A stretch of 64,000 nt of DNA from Micavibrio aeruginosavorus (GCA_016432265.1 CP066681.1:956342-1020341), one strand, 5' to 3'. Shown: positions 47,230 to 56,545, counted from the stretch's first letter. Program-made: numbers and translations. The notes: generated by a model from the letters alone, not told the origin.

Positions 47230-47967
47230 CTATTCTTTTAGTTTAATCAGCGCTAAGGCATCATCCCCAACAACGCTACGAATTTCCCCGATATAGCGAC
47301 CCTGATCATCAAATAATTCATCCCCCGGGGCTGGGGCAGGCAGGGTGATTTTGATCGGAAGCAGATGCTTCTTGGCCAGTCCGCGGTGGTGCATGCGGGC
47401 AGTTATTTCCTGTCCGATATAGCAACCCTTGGTGAAAGATATGCCATGAAAGACGTCAATCCGGCTTTCGATCAGTGTGGATTTCTCCGGCACCATGTCG
47501 CGGCTGCCGTCAGGGACGCCGCAGGTGATACGCAGGCGATCCCATTCCGTGAACGGACGTTCTTCCATAGCTACCGGTTTGAGGAAGGTGCGGTGCCCGA
47601 GTGCGGGATGGCGCGGATCGGGGGGAAGGGTGCCGCCGATGATCACATAGACAGGCCGGGGATCGTCGAGCCTTAGCTCCACTTTTGATCTCAGGCGGTA
47701 AAGGGTCAGTTTTTGCAACAGGGCTTGCGCCCTCGCTCCGCCCTCGCAATCAAGCAGGAAACCTCCGCCATCGCGGCTAATAAAGAAATCGAACAGGAAT
47801 TTCCCTTGCGGGGTCAGTAAGCAGGCATAAAGACAGGGTTGGCGATCGAGCAGCGCCATATCGTTGCTGATCAGGTTTTGCAGAAACGAAAAGGCATCAT
47901 CCCCGGCCACGCGCAGCGCGGCTCGATCGGGAAGTGTTACAAAGAAAGGCTTGGTTTCATCCGGCAT
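47230..47967 (-). CDS. ygfZ: YgfZ-like folate-binding iron-sulfur assembly protein
   Basis: 245 aa. Contains the YgfZ signature KGCYIGQEITARMHHRG with its conserved Cys, and the N-terminal GcvT-like fold (DDAFSFLQNLISND). Acts with folate in maturation or repair of Fe-S enzymes. The ATG at 47967 is used; a TTG at 47979 is an alternative. The start is only 18 bp from the divergent glycosyltransferase start. Confidence 0.92.
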   Translation of the reverse strand: MPDETKPFFVTLPDRAALRVAGDDAFSFLQNLISNDMALLDRQPCLYACLLTPQGKFLFDFFISRDGGGFLLDCEGGARAQALLQKLTLYRLRSKVELRLDDPRPVYVIIGGTLPPDPRHPALGHRTFLKPVAMEERPFTEWDRLRITCGVPDGSRDMVPEKSTLIESRIDVFHGISFTKGCYIGQEITARMHHRGLAKKHLLPIKITLPAPAPGDELFDDQGRYIGEIRSVVGDDALALIKLKE

Positions 47968-47985
47968 ATCACGTATCAATTCCTT

Positions 47986-48951
47986 ATGAAGGTTCTTTTT
48001 ATCACATCCAGCCGCATTGGCGATGCGGTTTTATCGACCGGGTTGTTGCGCAACCTGAAAGATACTTATCCCGGGGCGCATATCACAGTGGTATGCGGCC
48101 CGCTGGCAGCTAGCCTGTTTGCCGGGGTGCCGGGATTGGAACGTGTGATTGCGCTTAAGAAGCAAAAGCATAATAAACACTGGATAGAACTGTGGCGCGA
48201 GGTCTGGCCGATCAAGTGGGATATTGTTGTCGATTTGAGGAATAGCGCGGTCTCACGCTTGATCAGGGCCAAAAAGCGCTGCATCTTTGACAGACGGATC
48301 GACCAGAACCTGCACAAAGTCGAGCAAAACGCGGCCGTGATGGCGCTGAACCATGTGCCCGCGCCGCAGTTGTGGCCGACAAAGGAACAATCTGAAGCGG
48401 CCTACCAACTCATCCCTCCGGGGGGGGCGGTTCTCGGCGTAGGGCCGACGGCGAACTGGGCAGGGAAGACCTGGCCGGCGGAGCGTTTTATCGCATTGAT
48501 CTCGTTGTTGACAGGGTCGGATGGGATTCTTCCCGGTGCGCGTGTCGCTGTGTTCGCAGCGCCCGGTGAAGAAGACTCCGCTTATCAGGTGTTGAGCAGC
48601 GTGCCGGAAGCTTTGCAGATTGATATAATCGCCAAAACTGATCCGGGAACGGCGGCGGCGGCCTTGCAGCGCTGCGCGCTTTATGTCGGGAACGATTCTG
48701 GTTTGATGCATTGTGCGGCGGCGATGGGCGTGCCTACGTTCGGTTTGTTCGGCCCGAGCTGGCCTCATCTTTACCGCCCGTGGGGTGCGCACACAGCATA
48801 TGCCGCGACACCGAAGAACTATGATGAACTGATTGATTTTCCTGGTTACGACAGTAAAACAGCAGGTTCCCTGATGACATCGCTGGATGTCGAGACTGTC
48901 TACAATGCGATAGGCGATTTCTGGGAGCGGCACGAGCCGCGTGCGGCGTAA
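47986..48951 (+). CDS. Family 9 glycosyltransferase (heptosyltransferase-like)
   Basis: 321 aa. Motifs of the ADP-heptose:LPS heptosyltransferase family: MKVLFITSSRIGDAVLSTGL at the start, DIVVDLRNSA, VGPTANWAGKTWPAERF and GNDSGLMHCAAAMGVPTFGL followed by FGPS near residue 250. Probably adds a heptose or related sugar during lipopolysaccharide core synthesis. The in-frame start at 47839 lies inside ygfZ and is rejected. No Shine-Dalgarno sequence is visible before the ATG. Followed by a bidirectional terminator. Confidence 0.88.
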   Translation: MKVLFITSSRIGDAVLSTGLLRNLKDTYPGAHITVVCGPLAASLFAGVPGLERVIALKKQKHNKHWIELWREVWPIKWDIVVDLRNSAVSRLIRAKKRCIFDRRIDQNLHKVEQNAAVMALNHVPAPQLWPTKEQSEAAYQLIPPGGAVLGVGPTANWAGKTWPAERFIALISLLTGSDGILPGARVAVFAAPGEEDSAYQVLSSVPEALQIDIIAKTDPGTAAAALQRCALYVGNDSGLMHCAAAMGVPTFGLFGPSWPHLYRPWGAHTAYAATPKNYDELIDFPGYDSKTAGSLMTSLDVETVYNAIGDFWERHEPRAA

Positions 48952-48962
48952 TCAGTAAAAAA

Positions 48963-48984
48963 CCCTGCAGGAGCAGGGTTTTTT
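48963..48984. terminator. Bidirectional terminator (glycosyltransferase / lipoprotein)
   Basis: CCCTGC-AGGA-GCAGGG with an A-run before and TTTTTT after. It separates the converging glycosyltransferase and lipoprotein genes. Confidence 0.85.
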
Positions 48985-48997
48985 GTATTTCCAAGCC

Positions 48998-49543
48998 CTA
49001 TTCGTTCAGACCGTCCCATTCGCCTTGCGCCGGGGAGATGGGTTCATATTCGCCTGTCTTCTCGCGGTGAGCTTGCTGGTTAATGGCAGCGATATAATCG
49101 CTGCGGGCCTCTTTTGCGACATCGTATGGCACGTGTTCAATGCGTTCCCAGCCCTTGGCCATCATGCAGGTTTCAAAGTCGTGGTAGTCGCTATGTTCGG
49201 CGTAGAGGTAACCATCACGGGTGGGTGTTTCCCATTGCGCAAGCGCACCTTGGGGCGTGCTGGGATCAGGTGCGCCCACAGCGGTGCTGTCACCTGGCGT
49301 GTGCGTGCGAATGAAGCCTAGGCGGTCAAGCTCGCGTAGCTCGGTCACGCAGCGCGCTGTGTCGCGGTTCAGCAATTGCTGAGCTTTGGGCCCGCGCGTG
49401 TAGATGGCCTCGCTGGTGCTGGAGCGCTGCCAGTAATGGGCATCGTTCATTAATTGCGACTGTGTGGGGGTCGATGAGCAGGCTGCCAGTGTGATCAGGG
49501 CTGCGCCTGTAAGAGCCAGAGAGGACAATTTGTAAGAGATCAT
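48998..49543 (-). CDS. Lipoprotein, unknown
   Basis: 181 aa with a lipoprotein signal peptide and lipobox LAAC (Cys about residue 22; +2 is Ser, so outer-membrane sorting is expected). The mature part has two more Cys (RCVTELRELDRLGFI, TCMMAKGWERI), probably a disulfide. GWERI is a motif seen in many small secreted proteins (glycine-zipper/YMGG type neighbours). Function unknown. Confidence 0.78.
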   Translation of the reverse strand: MISYKLSSLALTGAALITLAACSSTPTQSQLMNDAHYWQRSSTSEAIYTRGPKAQQLLNRDTARCVTELRELDRLGFIRTHTPGDSTAVGAPDPSTPQGALAQWETPTRDGYLYAEHSDYHDFETCMMAKGWERIEHVPYDVAKEARSDYIAAINQQAHREKTGEYEPISPAQGEWDGLNE

Positions 49544-49649
49544 GGGGTACCGCCCGGAGAATCTGTGAAAAACAACGTGTTAAAACATACCAAGAGCGGC
49601 GCGGCGGCTCAATCCCGTTTTGTAAACTGTCCCCATTTTGTAGTTATGA

Positions 49650-51374
49650 CTATTGATCGGGGGATGTCCACCAGCTTTCCAGCACCATGCCGTAAAGAGG
49701 CAGGACGTCCGGACGCTGCAGCCGGGATTTATACGCCACGTAATCAACCCCGGCATAGTTGAGCGGGATCATGTAATGCCCGGCCAACAGTGCACGGTCG
49801 AGTTCTTTCACCAGTTGCATCATATCGGCGCGGGTGGGCGCGTTGGCAACCGACAGGGCAAGCGTGTCGATCTTGGGGTCGCAAATTCCGGGAAAATTCC
49901 AGCGCGCTTTTTGTTTTCCGGCTTCGCAGCCGTAATAAAGCACTTGCTCGGTGCCGGGGGAGAGGGTCGATAGCCAGAAATGCAGAACCATGTCGTAATC
50001 ATATTCATTCAGGCGTCCGGTGAAGGCCGCAGAATCGAGAACGCGCACCCGGGGTTCAACCCCGAGTTTTTTCAGGTTACGCGCAAAAGCCAGCGCCACC
50101 TTTTCATCATCGGGCGAACCGAGCATGATTTCGAAGGTGAGCGGGGTTGTCGGCGAGTCTTGCTTGATGCGTTGTCCGTTGCTGATAATCCATCCGGCAT
50201 CCTTCAATAATTCATCAGCCTTTTTGAGATTGGTGCGGCTTTCGGCGGGGGTTTTGTGCGAAGGGGGAATCCAGTCCCCTGCTGCGAGTTCCGAGTTGGG
50301 GTAGTAACTGTTCACACGCCTGTAAAGACCGTGATAGAGGTTGGCGTTCATCCATTCGAAATCAAGCGCCAAAGAGAGAGCTTCGCGCACGCGCGCGTCA
50401 TCAAAGGGGGGGCGTCTGATGTTGAAGATCAGGGAGCGCACTTTCTCGGGGCGGCCATGGGCCAGCATTTCGACTTTGACCATTCCGTTTTTTGCAGCGG
50501 GGAAATCGTAACCTTTGGCCCATTTTCCGGCATCGGCCTCACGGCGCAGATCGAACTCGCCCGATTTGAACGCTTCGAAGGCAACGGTATCGTCACGATA
50601 ATAATCAAATACCATGCGGTCGAAATTATATTGCCCTTTGTTGACCATCAGATTGGCAGCCCAATAGGCGGGGTTGCGTTCGTATATGATTTTGCGGCCG
50701 GGATCGATCTGCGCGATTTTATAGGGGCCGCTGGCGTTGGGGATGTCAAGCGTGGTGGCATCGAATTCGCGGCCTTCCCACCAGGCTTTGGAGAGAACCG
50801 GCATCATCGCCAGAATCATGACGGTTTCACGGTCGTAACCTTCGCCCAGAGAAAAGTGCACAGTGTGGTCGTCGTGTTTTTCAGCGTTGTCGACCAGCGC
50901 ATAGATGCGGCGCATGTTGGGGCGGCCTTTTTCCTTCAGCGTTTGAAAGGAGAAAAGAATATCATCCGCGGTGATCGGGGTACCGTTCTGGAATTTTGCG
51001 CGCGGATCCAGATAAAATGTAATTGCCGAGCGGTCTGTCGGTACGTCGATTTTTTCGGCGATCAGGGGGTACAAGGTAAACGGCTCGTCCCAGACGCGTT
51101 GCATCAGTCGGTCATGAACAAGGCTCAGGCCTTGCGCGACGGTGCCCTTGATGTTGAAGGGATTAAGATTGTCGAATGTGCCTATAGCGGACTGGGTGAG
51201 AGTGCCGCCCTTGGGGGCGTTTGGATTTACATAGTCCAGATGGGATGCGCCAGAAGCGTATTTGGGCGTGTCGTTCATGGCAAGCCCGTAGAGAATTTCC
51301 GCCCGAGCGGGCATAATACCCATGCCCAAGGGCAGAGCCGCTAGAAACAAAATATAGCAAACATATCTGATCAT
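49650..51374 (-). CDS. ABC-transporter solute-binding protein family 5
   Basis: 574-aa periplasmic binding protein for peptides or similar ligands. Signal peptide ends near IMPARA (about residue 26). Family segments: YGLAMNDTPKYASGASHLDY then VNPNAPKGGTLT, ITADDILFSFQTLKEKGRP, FNIRRPPFDDARVREALSLA and the C-terminal LNYAGVDYV region. No permease or ATPase gene is adjacent, so it is an orphan here. The ATG at 51374 shares bases with the ATG of the divergent macro-like gene; an in-frame TTG lies upstream at 51410. Confidence 0.92.
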   Translation of the reverse strand: MIRYVCYILFLAALPLGMGIMPARAEILYGLAMNDTPKYASGASHLDYVNPNAPKGGTLTQSAIGTFDNLNPFNIKGTVAQGLSLVHDRLMQRVWDEPFTLYPLIAEKIDVPTDRSAITFYLDPRAKFQNGTPITADDILFSFQTLKEKGRPNMRRIYALVDNAEKHDDHTVHFSLGEGYDRETVMILAMMPVLSKAWWEGREFDATTLDIPNASGPYKIAQIDPGRKIIYERNPAYWAANLMVNKGQYNFDRMVFDYYRDDTVAFEAFKSGEFDLRREADAGKWAKGYDFPAAKNGMVKVEMLAHGRPEKVRSLIFNIRRPPFDDARVREALSLALDFEWMNANLYHGLYRRVNSYYPNSELAAGDWIPPSHKTPAESRTNLKKADELLKDAGWIISNGQRIKQDSPTTPLTFEIMLGSPDDEKVALAFARNLKKLGVEPRVRVLDSAAFTGRLNEYDYDMVLHFWLSTLSPGTEQVLYYGCEAGKQKARWNFPGICDPKIDTLALSVANAPTRADMMQLVKELDRALLAGHYMIPLNYAGVDYVAYKSRLQRPDVLPLYGMVLESWWTSPDQ

Positions 51375-51957
51375 GACTGAGTTTGTACCAGACGCTACCG
51401 ATCCTTCCAATCCCCATCACCATTTAATGCGTCGAATAAGGCTGATTGAGGGCGATATCACGCAGCAAAAGGATGTTGACGCGATCATGTCGGCGTTACC
51501 TGCGACTTTGGATACAGGGGGCTGCCTTAATCAGGCGATCATTCGCGCCGCCGGGTCTGAGCTGGACGATCTTATTCTTGAAAACATATACCGCCCGCGC
51601 GTGGGCGATGTTTTTGCCCTGCCGGGTCTGGGTTTATCGATCCCGCATATCCTGTTTTCCATCACACCATCGTGGGGGACGGGGACATCCGGCGAGGATC
51701 GGGACTTGCTGCGTTGTTACCGCAGTCTCCTCGAGCAGGCCGAGCGGATGAAACTGACATCCATCGCTTTGCCTGCGCTGGGAACGGGTAAGGGAAAATT
51801 CCCGGTGCAGCGTGCCGCGCGTCTGGCGATTCAGGCCTTGCGTGAGCGCATGCCTGATCGTCTGGAAGAGGTCAGAATCGTTTGCAACCGCAAGGATACG
51901 TTCGAGGCCTTCGTCGAGCGCTTGAATTTAATGGCGAACCGGAATTACGATTTTTAG
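51373..51957 (+). CDS. Macro-domain-like protein
   Basis: 194 aa. From residue 19 it matches the macro fold that binds ADP-ribose: IRLIEGDITQQKDVDAIMSA, LDTGGCLNQAIIRAAGSELD, GLSIPHILFSITPSWGTGTS and a SIALPALGTGKGKFPV loop. The usual VNAAN of active macro domains is replaced by MSALP, so the Asn that positions the ribose is missing. Start at 51373 or, more family-like, 51427 (176 aa). Its start overlaps the divergent transporter gene. Ligand uncertain. Confidence 0.75.
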   Translation: MTEFVPDATDPSNPHHHLMRRIRLIEGDITQQKDVDAIMSALPATLDTGGCLNQAIIRAAGSELDDLILENIYRPRVGDVFALPGLGLSIPHILFSITPSWGTGTSGEDRDLLRCYRSLLEQAERMKLTSIALPALGTGKGKFPVQRAARLAIQALRERMPDRLEEVRIVCNRKDTFEAFVERLNLMANRNYDF

Positions 51958-51958
51958 G

Positions 51959-52369
51959 TCAAAACAGGCCTTGATAGTGGCGCTGCGACATTTCGTTGAT
52001 TTCGTCTTCTGAGAAATCAAAATTCTGGCCGAGTTCCTCGATCATGACCTGACGCATCAGAATGTTGAGATCCTCTGCGGTTTCGCACCACAGGTCGAGC
52101 AGGGGGCGGCGGAAAATCAGCAGCAGGTCATCATCGTTGGCGACTTTGCGGGTGACGCCTGGCGCGATCTCGCTGCCGCTGCGGTAGAGGCAGATCAACT
52201 CGAACGGGTCGTCCAGATCCAATTCGCTTTCAATCGCTTCGTCGGCGAGTTCTTCAATGCGGATGGCCAGATCCTCGCACAGTTCGAGTATTTCTTCCGG
52301 CAGATGGGTGAGGATAGATTTCGCAAGCGCCTCCAGATCATCTGATGAAGGCGGTGTGGAGAAGCTCAT
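51959..52369 (-). CDS. Zincin-like (MMP37/DUF1025 family) protein without metal site
   Basis: 136 aa. The fold pattern matches the small 'metallopeptidase family' of alphaproteobacteria (LPEEI near residue 24, DPFELICLYRSG, LIFRRPLLDLWCET, LNILMRQVMI). Where the family has HExGHH, this protein reads EELGQN at residues 111-116, with no histidine left to bind zinc. It therefore looks like a pseudo-enzyme. The ATG at 52369 is preferred to an in-frame start at 52405. It lies tail-to-tail with the macro-like gene, one base between stops. Confidence 0.72.
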   Translation of the reverse strand: MSFSTPPSSDDLEALAKSILTHLPEEILELCEDLAIRIEELADEAIESELDLDDPFELICLYRSGSEIAPGVTRKVANDDDLLLIFRRPLLDLWCETAEDLNILMRQVMIEELGQNFDFSEDEINEMSQRHYQGLF

Positions 52370-52473
52370 AATAATGTCTTGCCGTTCCACGGTTCTTGAC
52401 CTCATATCAATACCATGTCAGATCAGAGATGATTGATTCGCCTATAATCTACGATGAAACGAGAGGTATAACA

Positions 52474-52764
52474 ATGCCTGAGAAGCTGGAAGCGGCGCTG
52501 GTGGCTGTGCGTATGTCAGGATTACAGAACTGGGTTTTGTCAGAGGATGGGCTGGCCATCAGCAAGGATTTCCGTTTTCGTAATTTCAGCGCGGCGTGGG
52601 CGTTTATGACCCGGGCAGCGCTGCTGGCCGAAAAAATCAACCACCACCCCGAGTGGTTCAACGTCTATAACCGGGTTGAGGTCAGATTGACAACGCATGA
52701 TGCCAAGGGTTTGACGGAGCTGGATTTTCGCATGGCAGCAGAGATGGATAAATATGCCGTCTGA
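52474..52764 (+). CDS. phhB: 4a-hydroxytetrahydrobiopterin dehydratase
   Basis: 96 aa, the normal size of pterin-4a-carbinolamine dehydratase. The HHPEW motif is present in AEKINHHPEWFNVYNRVEVR, together with the downstream TTHDAKGLTELD. It dehydrates the carbinolamine product of aromatic amino-acid hydroxylases; no phenylalanine hydroxylase is visible in the window. The ATG at 52474 has GAGAGG upstream. Confidence 0.92.
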   Translation: MPEKLEAALVAVRMSGLQNWVLSEDGLAISKDFRFRNFSAAWAFMTRAALLAEKINHHPEWFNVYNRVEVRLTTHDAKGLTELDFRMAAEMDKYAV

Positions 52765-52838
52765 AGCCTGCCGTACTGCACTTTAAGCTTGCCAGCAGGG
52801 GTGATGTTCCGCTATACGCGAATATACATAAATCATAA

Positions 52839-54845
52839 ATGGGCGTATTCATTAAGGACAGGGTTTCTTGCGTGTCTGATAAGTCTGGGCTTCTGCCGTC
52901 TGTAACGAAAGAACGTCTATATCAGTGGCTGGCGATGAATCCGTCACCGCTAAGCCGTGCCGCTTTGCTGACATTGGCTGGTGCAGAAAGCCATAGCGCT
53001 CCTGTCGTCGACGGTTATCTTAAGGAATTAATGGATGAAAAACGGGTCGTCATGAATGGCCGCCGCGGCTATCAGGCGGTGTGGCCGTGGTCGGACATTG
53101 CTTATGCGACTGTTGGTACGATCCAGGGGCACAGGCGGGTGCCGGTGACCATCAGCCTGTTGCCGGCGGATACCGGCATCGCGGCGACGCTCTCTCACGC
53201 CGATATTACCAAGAACAAATTGCAGGAAGGTGACCGTATCGTCGTGGCGCTGCGCCGTGGCGACGGAGCGACCCTGCGGGCGCAATTTCTGGCTCATATG
53301 CATCAGGGGCGGCCTTATCGTCTGAGCGGGACGTTTAACCGGAAATCCTGTGTATTCACACCGCTTGATCGTTCGATCAAGGGCGTTTTCGTTTTGCCTG
53401 ACGCGCCAGATAAAGAGGCCAAGCACCATTTTCTGGCGGAATTCCCGCCTGATTTCGATATTCGTCACCCGGTTATGGCAGTGACGGGCGATCAGGCACG
53501 TGATTTGGATACGGGCAGGCCGATCAGCATTATCATCGCCATGAAACATCAGATTGCCCATTCCCATCCCGGGCACGTGTTGAAAGAGGCGCATAACCTT
53601 AACCGCCGGAAGTTGCGGCCCGAGCAACGCGTCGACTTGCGCCACCTTGATTTTCACACGGTTGATCCGCTGGGATCGACCGATCTGGATGACGCCTTCG
53701 CGACGGAAAAAGAGCGTGACGGCTACTCGCTATATACGGCAATTGCCGATGTGCCGGCTCTGGTGCATTACAATACGGCGGTGGATCGTGAAGCCTACCG
53801 CCGCGGTGTTACTTTCTACTTAAAAGACCGCACGAGTCATATGCTGCCTCCGGTTCTGAGCACCAATAAGTGTTCACTTGTTGCAAACGCTGATCGTCCC
53901 GCGATCATCGTGCGCCAGCGTATGGATTGGGATTGCAACATGACCGGTTATGAAGTCTTTGCCGGAATTATTCGCACGCGCGAGCAACTGACCTACGGGC
54001 AGTTTTATGATTTGATGGAGCGTGACGACCCACGATTCCGCCTGATTAAAGATATCCATGATACGCGCCGCCGCCGCGGTTTGAATGAAGAATTGAGAGC
54101 GCTGCTCAAGGAGAATCCTGAGGCCTTTGCAAGCAAGTCGATCATTGAAACCCTGATGGTGCAGACCAACGCGCTTGTTGCAAAGTTCCTGCTGGCGGCA
54201 CAAGTGCCTTTCTTGTCCCGAAATTTCGAGCAACCGCAAAATGGAGATGCCGCGTCGCAGCGCGCATATTATTCATCGCAAAGCCTGGGTCATGCCGGAC
54301 TGGGGCAGCTTTATTATGCCCATGTGTCATCCCCCATACGGAGATATGCCGATATCATCAATTTGCGCGCTCTCCATAAAGCGCTGGGTACGAAGGGCAT
54401 CGGGATTGGTGAGGAAGAGATTGCCCGGCTCGATGAAAGCGCCAGCCATCTGAATGATCGTCGCCGTATAGAACGCGATGTTCAGCATGATTACGAGAAG
54501 TATCATGCCATTCCAGATCTCAAGCGTTTGCAGGCGGCGCCGGTGCGCGTTTTTATTAACGAAATCGGGAATGATTATGTCGAAGTGTCGATCCTGCAGA
54601 CCGGCGTGCGCCAACGTCTGATGCTGCCGGATTTTCAAGGTACGAGATGGCGGGTTGATGGGCCGCGGTCGGAGCTTGTGTTGCTGGATGCCTCCGGCGT
54701 CGAAGCAAGACGTTACCATCGCGGCGAATCTTTGCTGGGGCAAATATGCAATGTTGATCCAGCCAGCGCGAAGTGGGAATTGTTGCTGATCCCGACTGAA
54801 CCGCAACTGCGATCCGTTGTGAAAGCGGGGAGCCTCTCGCCCTGA
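52839..54845 (+). CDS. rnr: RNase R/II-family exoribonuclease (divergent)
   Basis: 668 aa with the RNB catalytic domain. The active-site aspartates are kept (DPLGSTDLDDAFA), as are AIADV, the TSHMLPPVLSTNKCSLVAN region and YYAHVSSPIRRYADIINLRA. It is shorter than typical RNase R (about 750-810 aa), has a winged-helix-like N-terminus and only a weak S1-like end (residues 590-660), so RNA binding may be altered. Degrades RNA 3' to 5'. RNase II is an alternative name. Confidence 0.85.
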   Translation: MGVFIKDRVSCVSDKSGLLPSVTKERLYQWLAMNPSPLSRAALLTLAGAESHSAPVVDGYLKELMDEKRVVMNGRRGYQAVWPWSDIAYATVGTIQGHRRVPVTISLLPADTGIAATLSHADITKNKLQEGDRIVVALRRGDGATLRAQFLAHMHQGRPYRLSGTFNRKSCVFTPLDRSIKGVFVLPDAPDKEAKHHFLAEFPPDFDIRHPVMAVTGDQARDLDTGRPISIIIAMKHQIAHSHPGHVLKEAHNLNRRKLRPEQRVDLRHLDFHTVDPLGSTDLDDAFATEKERDGYSLYTAIADVPALVHYNTAVDREAYRRGVTFYLKDRTSHMLPPVLSTNKCSLVANADRPAIIVRQRMDWDCNMTGYEVFAGIIRTREQLTYGQFYDLMERDDPRFRLIKDIHDTRRRRGLNEELRALLKENPEAFASKSIIETLMVQTNALVAKFLLAAQVPFLSRNFEQPQNGDAASQRAYYSSQSLGHAGLGQLYYAHVSSPIRRYADIINLRALHKALGTKGIGIGEEEIARLDESASHLNDRRRIERDVQHDYEKYHAIPDLKRLQAAPVRVFINEIGNDYVEVSILQTGVRQRLMLPDFQGTRWRVDGPRSELVLLDASGVEARRYHRGESLLGQICNVDPASAKWELLLIPTEPQLRSVVKAGSLSP

Positions 54846-54847
54846 CC

Positions 54848-56545
54848 CTAGATTTTGGCGTTTGTCGTCAATTGCGCCGGATCCATCTTAATTTCTATCA
54901 ATGCAATCTTTCCGGCAATGCGTGCGCGCTCCCATGCGCTTGGAAAGTCTGCGGCGGATTCAACGCGGGCGGCAAACGCGCCGTAGCTTTCCGCCAGCCT
55001 GGTAAAATCTGGATTGGTCAGGGCTGTGGCGCTGACGCGGCCAGGGTAGTGTTTCTCCTGGTGCATGCGGATTGTGCCGTACATACCGTTATTGCAAACC
55101 ATGATAACCGGATGCGCGCCGTGATGTATGGCGGTGGCCAGTTCCTGCCCTGTCATCATGAAGCCGCCGTCTCCACAAAGGCCAAGGACTGTTTTGTCCG
55201 GTACGGCCAGCGATGCGCCGATTGCCGAAGGCACGGCATAGCCCATGGCGCCGTTGACAGGTGCCAGCAGGCGCCCAGGGCGCCCATATTGCAAGTAGCG
55301 TTGCGCCCAGCCGCTGAAGTTCCCCGCATCGGTGGTGATGATTGCGTCTTCCGGCAGGTTTTCGCGCAGGAATAAAAAAATTTCCGTCATGTTGGCGCCT
55401 TTCCAGCGCGGTTGCGCGGTCAGGTCTATGGACGTCCATGTCTGATACAAGGTGCGCAGTTCATCGCGCCAACCTGCCCATAAGCGCCCGTCCACGCCAT
55501 GCGCCAGGCTGGCGAGGGCGGCGGCGGCTTCGTTGACGTCGGCTGTCAGACCCAGCGCGGGCTGATAAACCTTGCCGATTTCATCGATGCTTTGGTGGAT
55601 ATGGATCATTTTCATTTGTGGCACGGGGGCGTCGAATAATGTGTAGCCTTGCGTGCAGATTTCATCGAGACGCGCGCCCACCACAACCACGAGATCGGAT
55701 TGCCTGATTTTATCAATCAATCTGGGATTGGGGCCGGTGCCCAGTTCCCCGACATAGCATTTATGCTTGTGGTTGAAGAGATCCTGACGGCGGAAGGAGG
55801 CTGCCACTGGCAATTGCGCGGTGCTGGCGAAACTGGCGAAGTCTTCGATTCCTTTCTCGCTCCATCCACTGCCGCCAATAATGACAACCGGCTGTCTTGC
55901 GTCTTGCAGCAGATCTTTTATTCTTGCGCAACCATCCTTAGTCAGTGTCGGAACAACCGGTGAAGCCGGGGCAGGAATGTTGGCTTCGGCAATGTCGGTC
56001 AGCATATCTTCCGGCAGGCCGATGACCACCGGGCCGGGGCGGCCCGTGGTGGCTATCTTGAAGGCGCGGGCGACGATTTCCGGCACACGGGCGGGATTGT
56101 CGATTTCTGCAGCCCATTTCGCCAACCCGCTGAAAACGGCGCGGACATCGATTTCCTGAAAGGCTTCCCGACCTTTGTCGGCGCGACCGACTTGCCCCAT
56201 GAACAGGATCATCGGCGTTGAATCCTGCATTGCGGTGTGAACGCCGATCGAGGCGTTGCAGGCGCCGGGGCCGCGCGTGACAAAACAAATGCCGGGTTTG
56301 CCTGTCAGCTTGCCCCAGCTTTCGGCCATGAAGGCTGCCCCACCTTCCTGACGGCAGGTTGTTACCTTGATGTCCGGATGGTCGAGCAGGGCATCGAGCA
56401 CCGCCAGATAGCTTTCGCCTGCGACGCAGGAGATATGGCGCGTTCCGTGCGCGGCTAAAGTCCTGACCAAGAGTTGCGCTCCCGTTCCTTTAGAAACGAT
56501 GCTGGCAGGGATTATGTTGTCTGTGATCGTGCGTGAAGCGTTCAT
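54848..56545 (-). CDS. Thiamine-diphosphate enzyme (acetolactate-synthase-like)
   Basis: 565 aa with the three TPP-enzyme domains: an N-terminal Pyr domain with the catalytic Glu region (CRQEGGAAFMAESWGKL, then GPGACNASIGVHTAMQDSTP), the middle domain, and the PP domain with GDGGFMMTGQELATAIHHGA then HPVIMVCNNGMYGTI (GDG...N motif). No small regulatory subunit gene is next to it, so an acetolactate synthase role for branched-chain synthesis is not assured. An oxalyl-CoA or pyruvate-dependent decarboxylase is also possible. Ends 2 bp from the RNase gene. Confidence 0.9.
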   Translation of the reverse strand: MNASRTITDNIIPASIVSKGTGAQLLVRTLAAHGTRHISCVAGESYLAVLDALLDHPDIKVTTCRQEGGAAFMAESWGKLTGKPGICFVTRGPGACNASIGVHTAMQDSTPMILFMGQVGRADKGREAFQEIDVRAVFSGLAKWAAEIDNPARVPEIVARAFKIATTGRPGPVVIGLPEDMLTDIAEANIPAPASPVVPTLTKDGCARIKDLLQDARQPVVIIGGSGWSEKGIEDFASFASTAQLPVAASFRRQDLFNHKHKCYVGELGTGPNPRLIDKIRQSDLVVVVGARLDEICTQGYTLFDAPVPQMKMIHIHQSIDEIGKVYQPALGLTADVNEAAAALASLAHGVDGRLWAGWRDELRTLYQTWTSIDLTAQPRWKGANMTEIFLFLRENLPEDAIITTDAGNFSGWAQRYLQYGRPGRLLAPVNGAMGYAVPSAIGASLAVPDKTVLGLCGDGGFMMTGQELATAIHHGAHPVIMVCNNGMYGTIRMHQEKHYPGRVSATALTNPDFTRLAESYGAFAARVESAADFPSAWERARIAGKIALIEIKMDPAQLTTNAKI

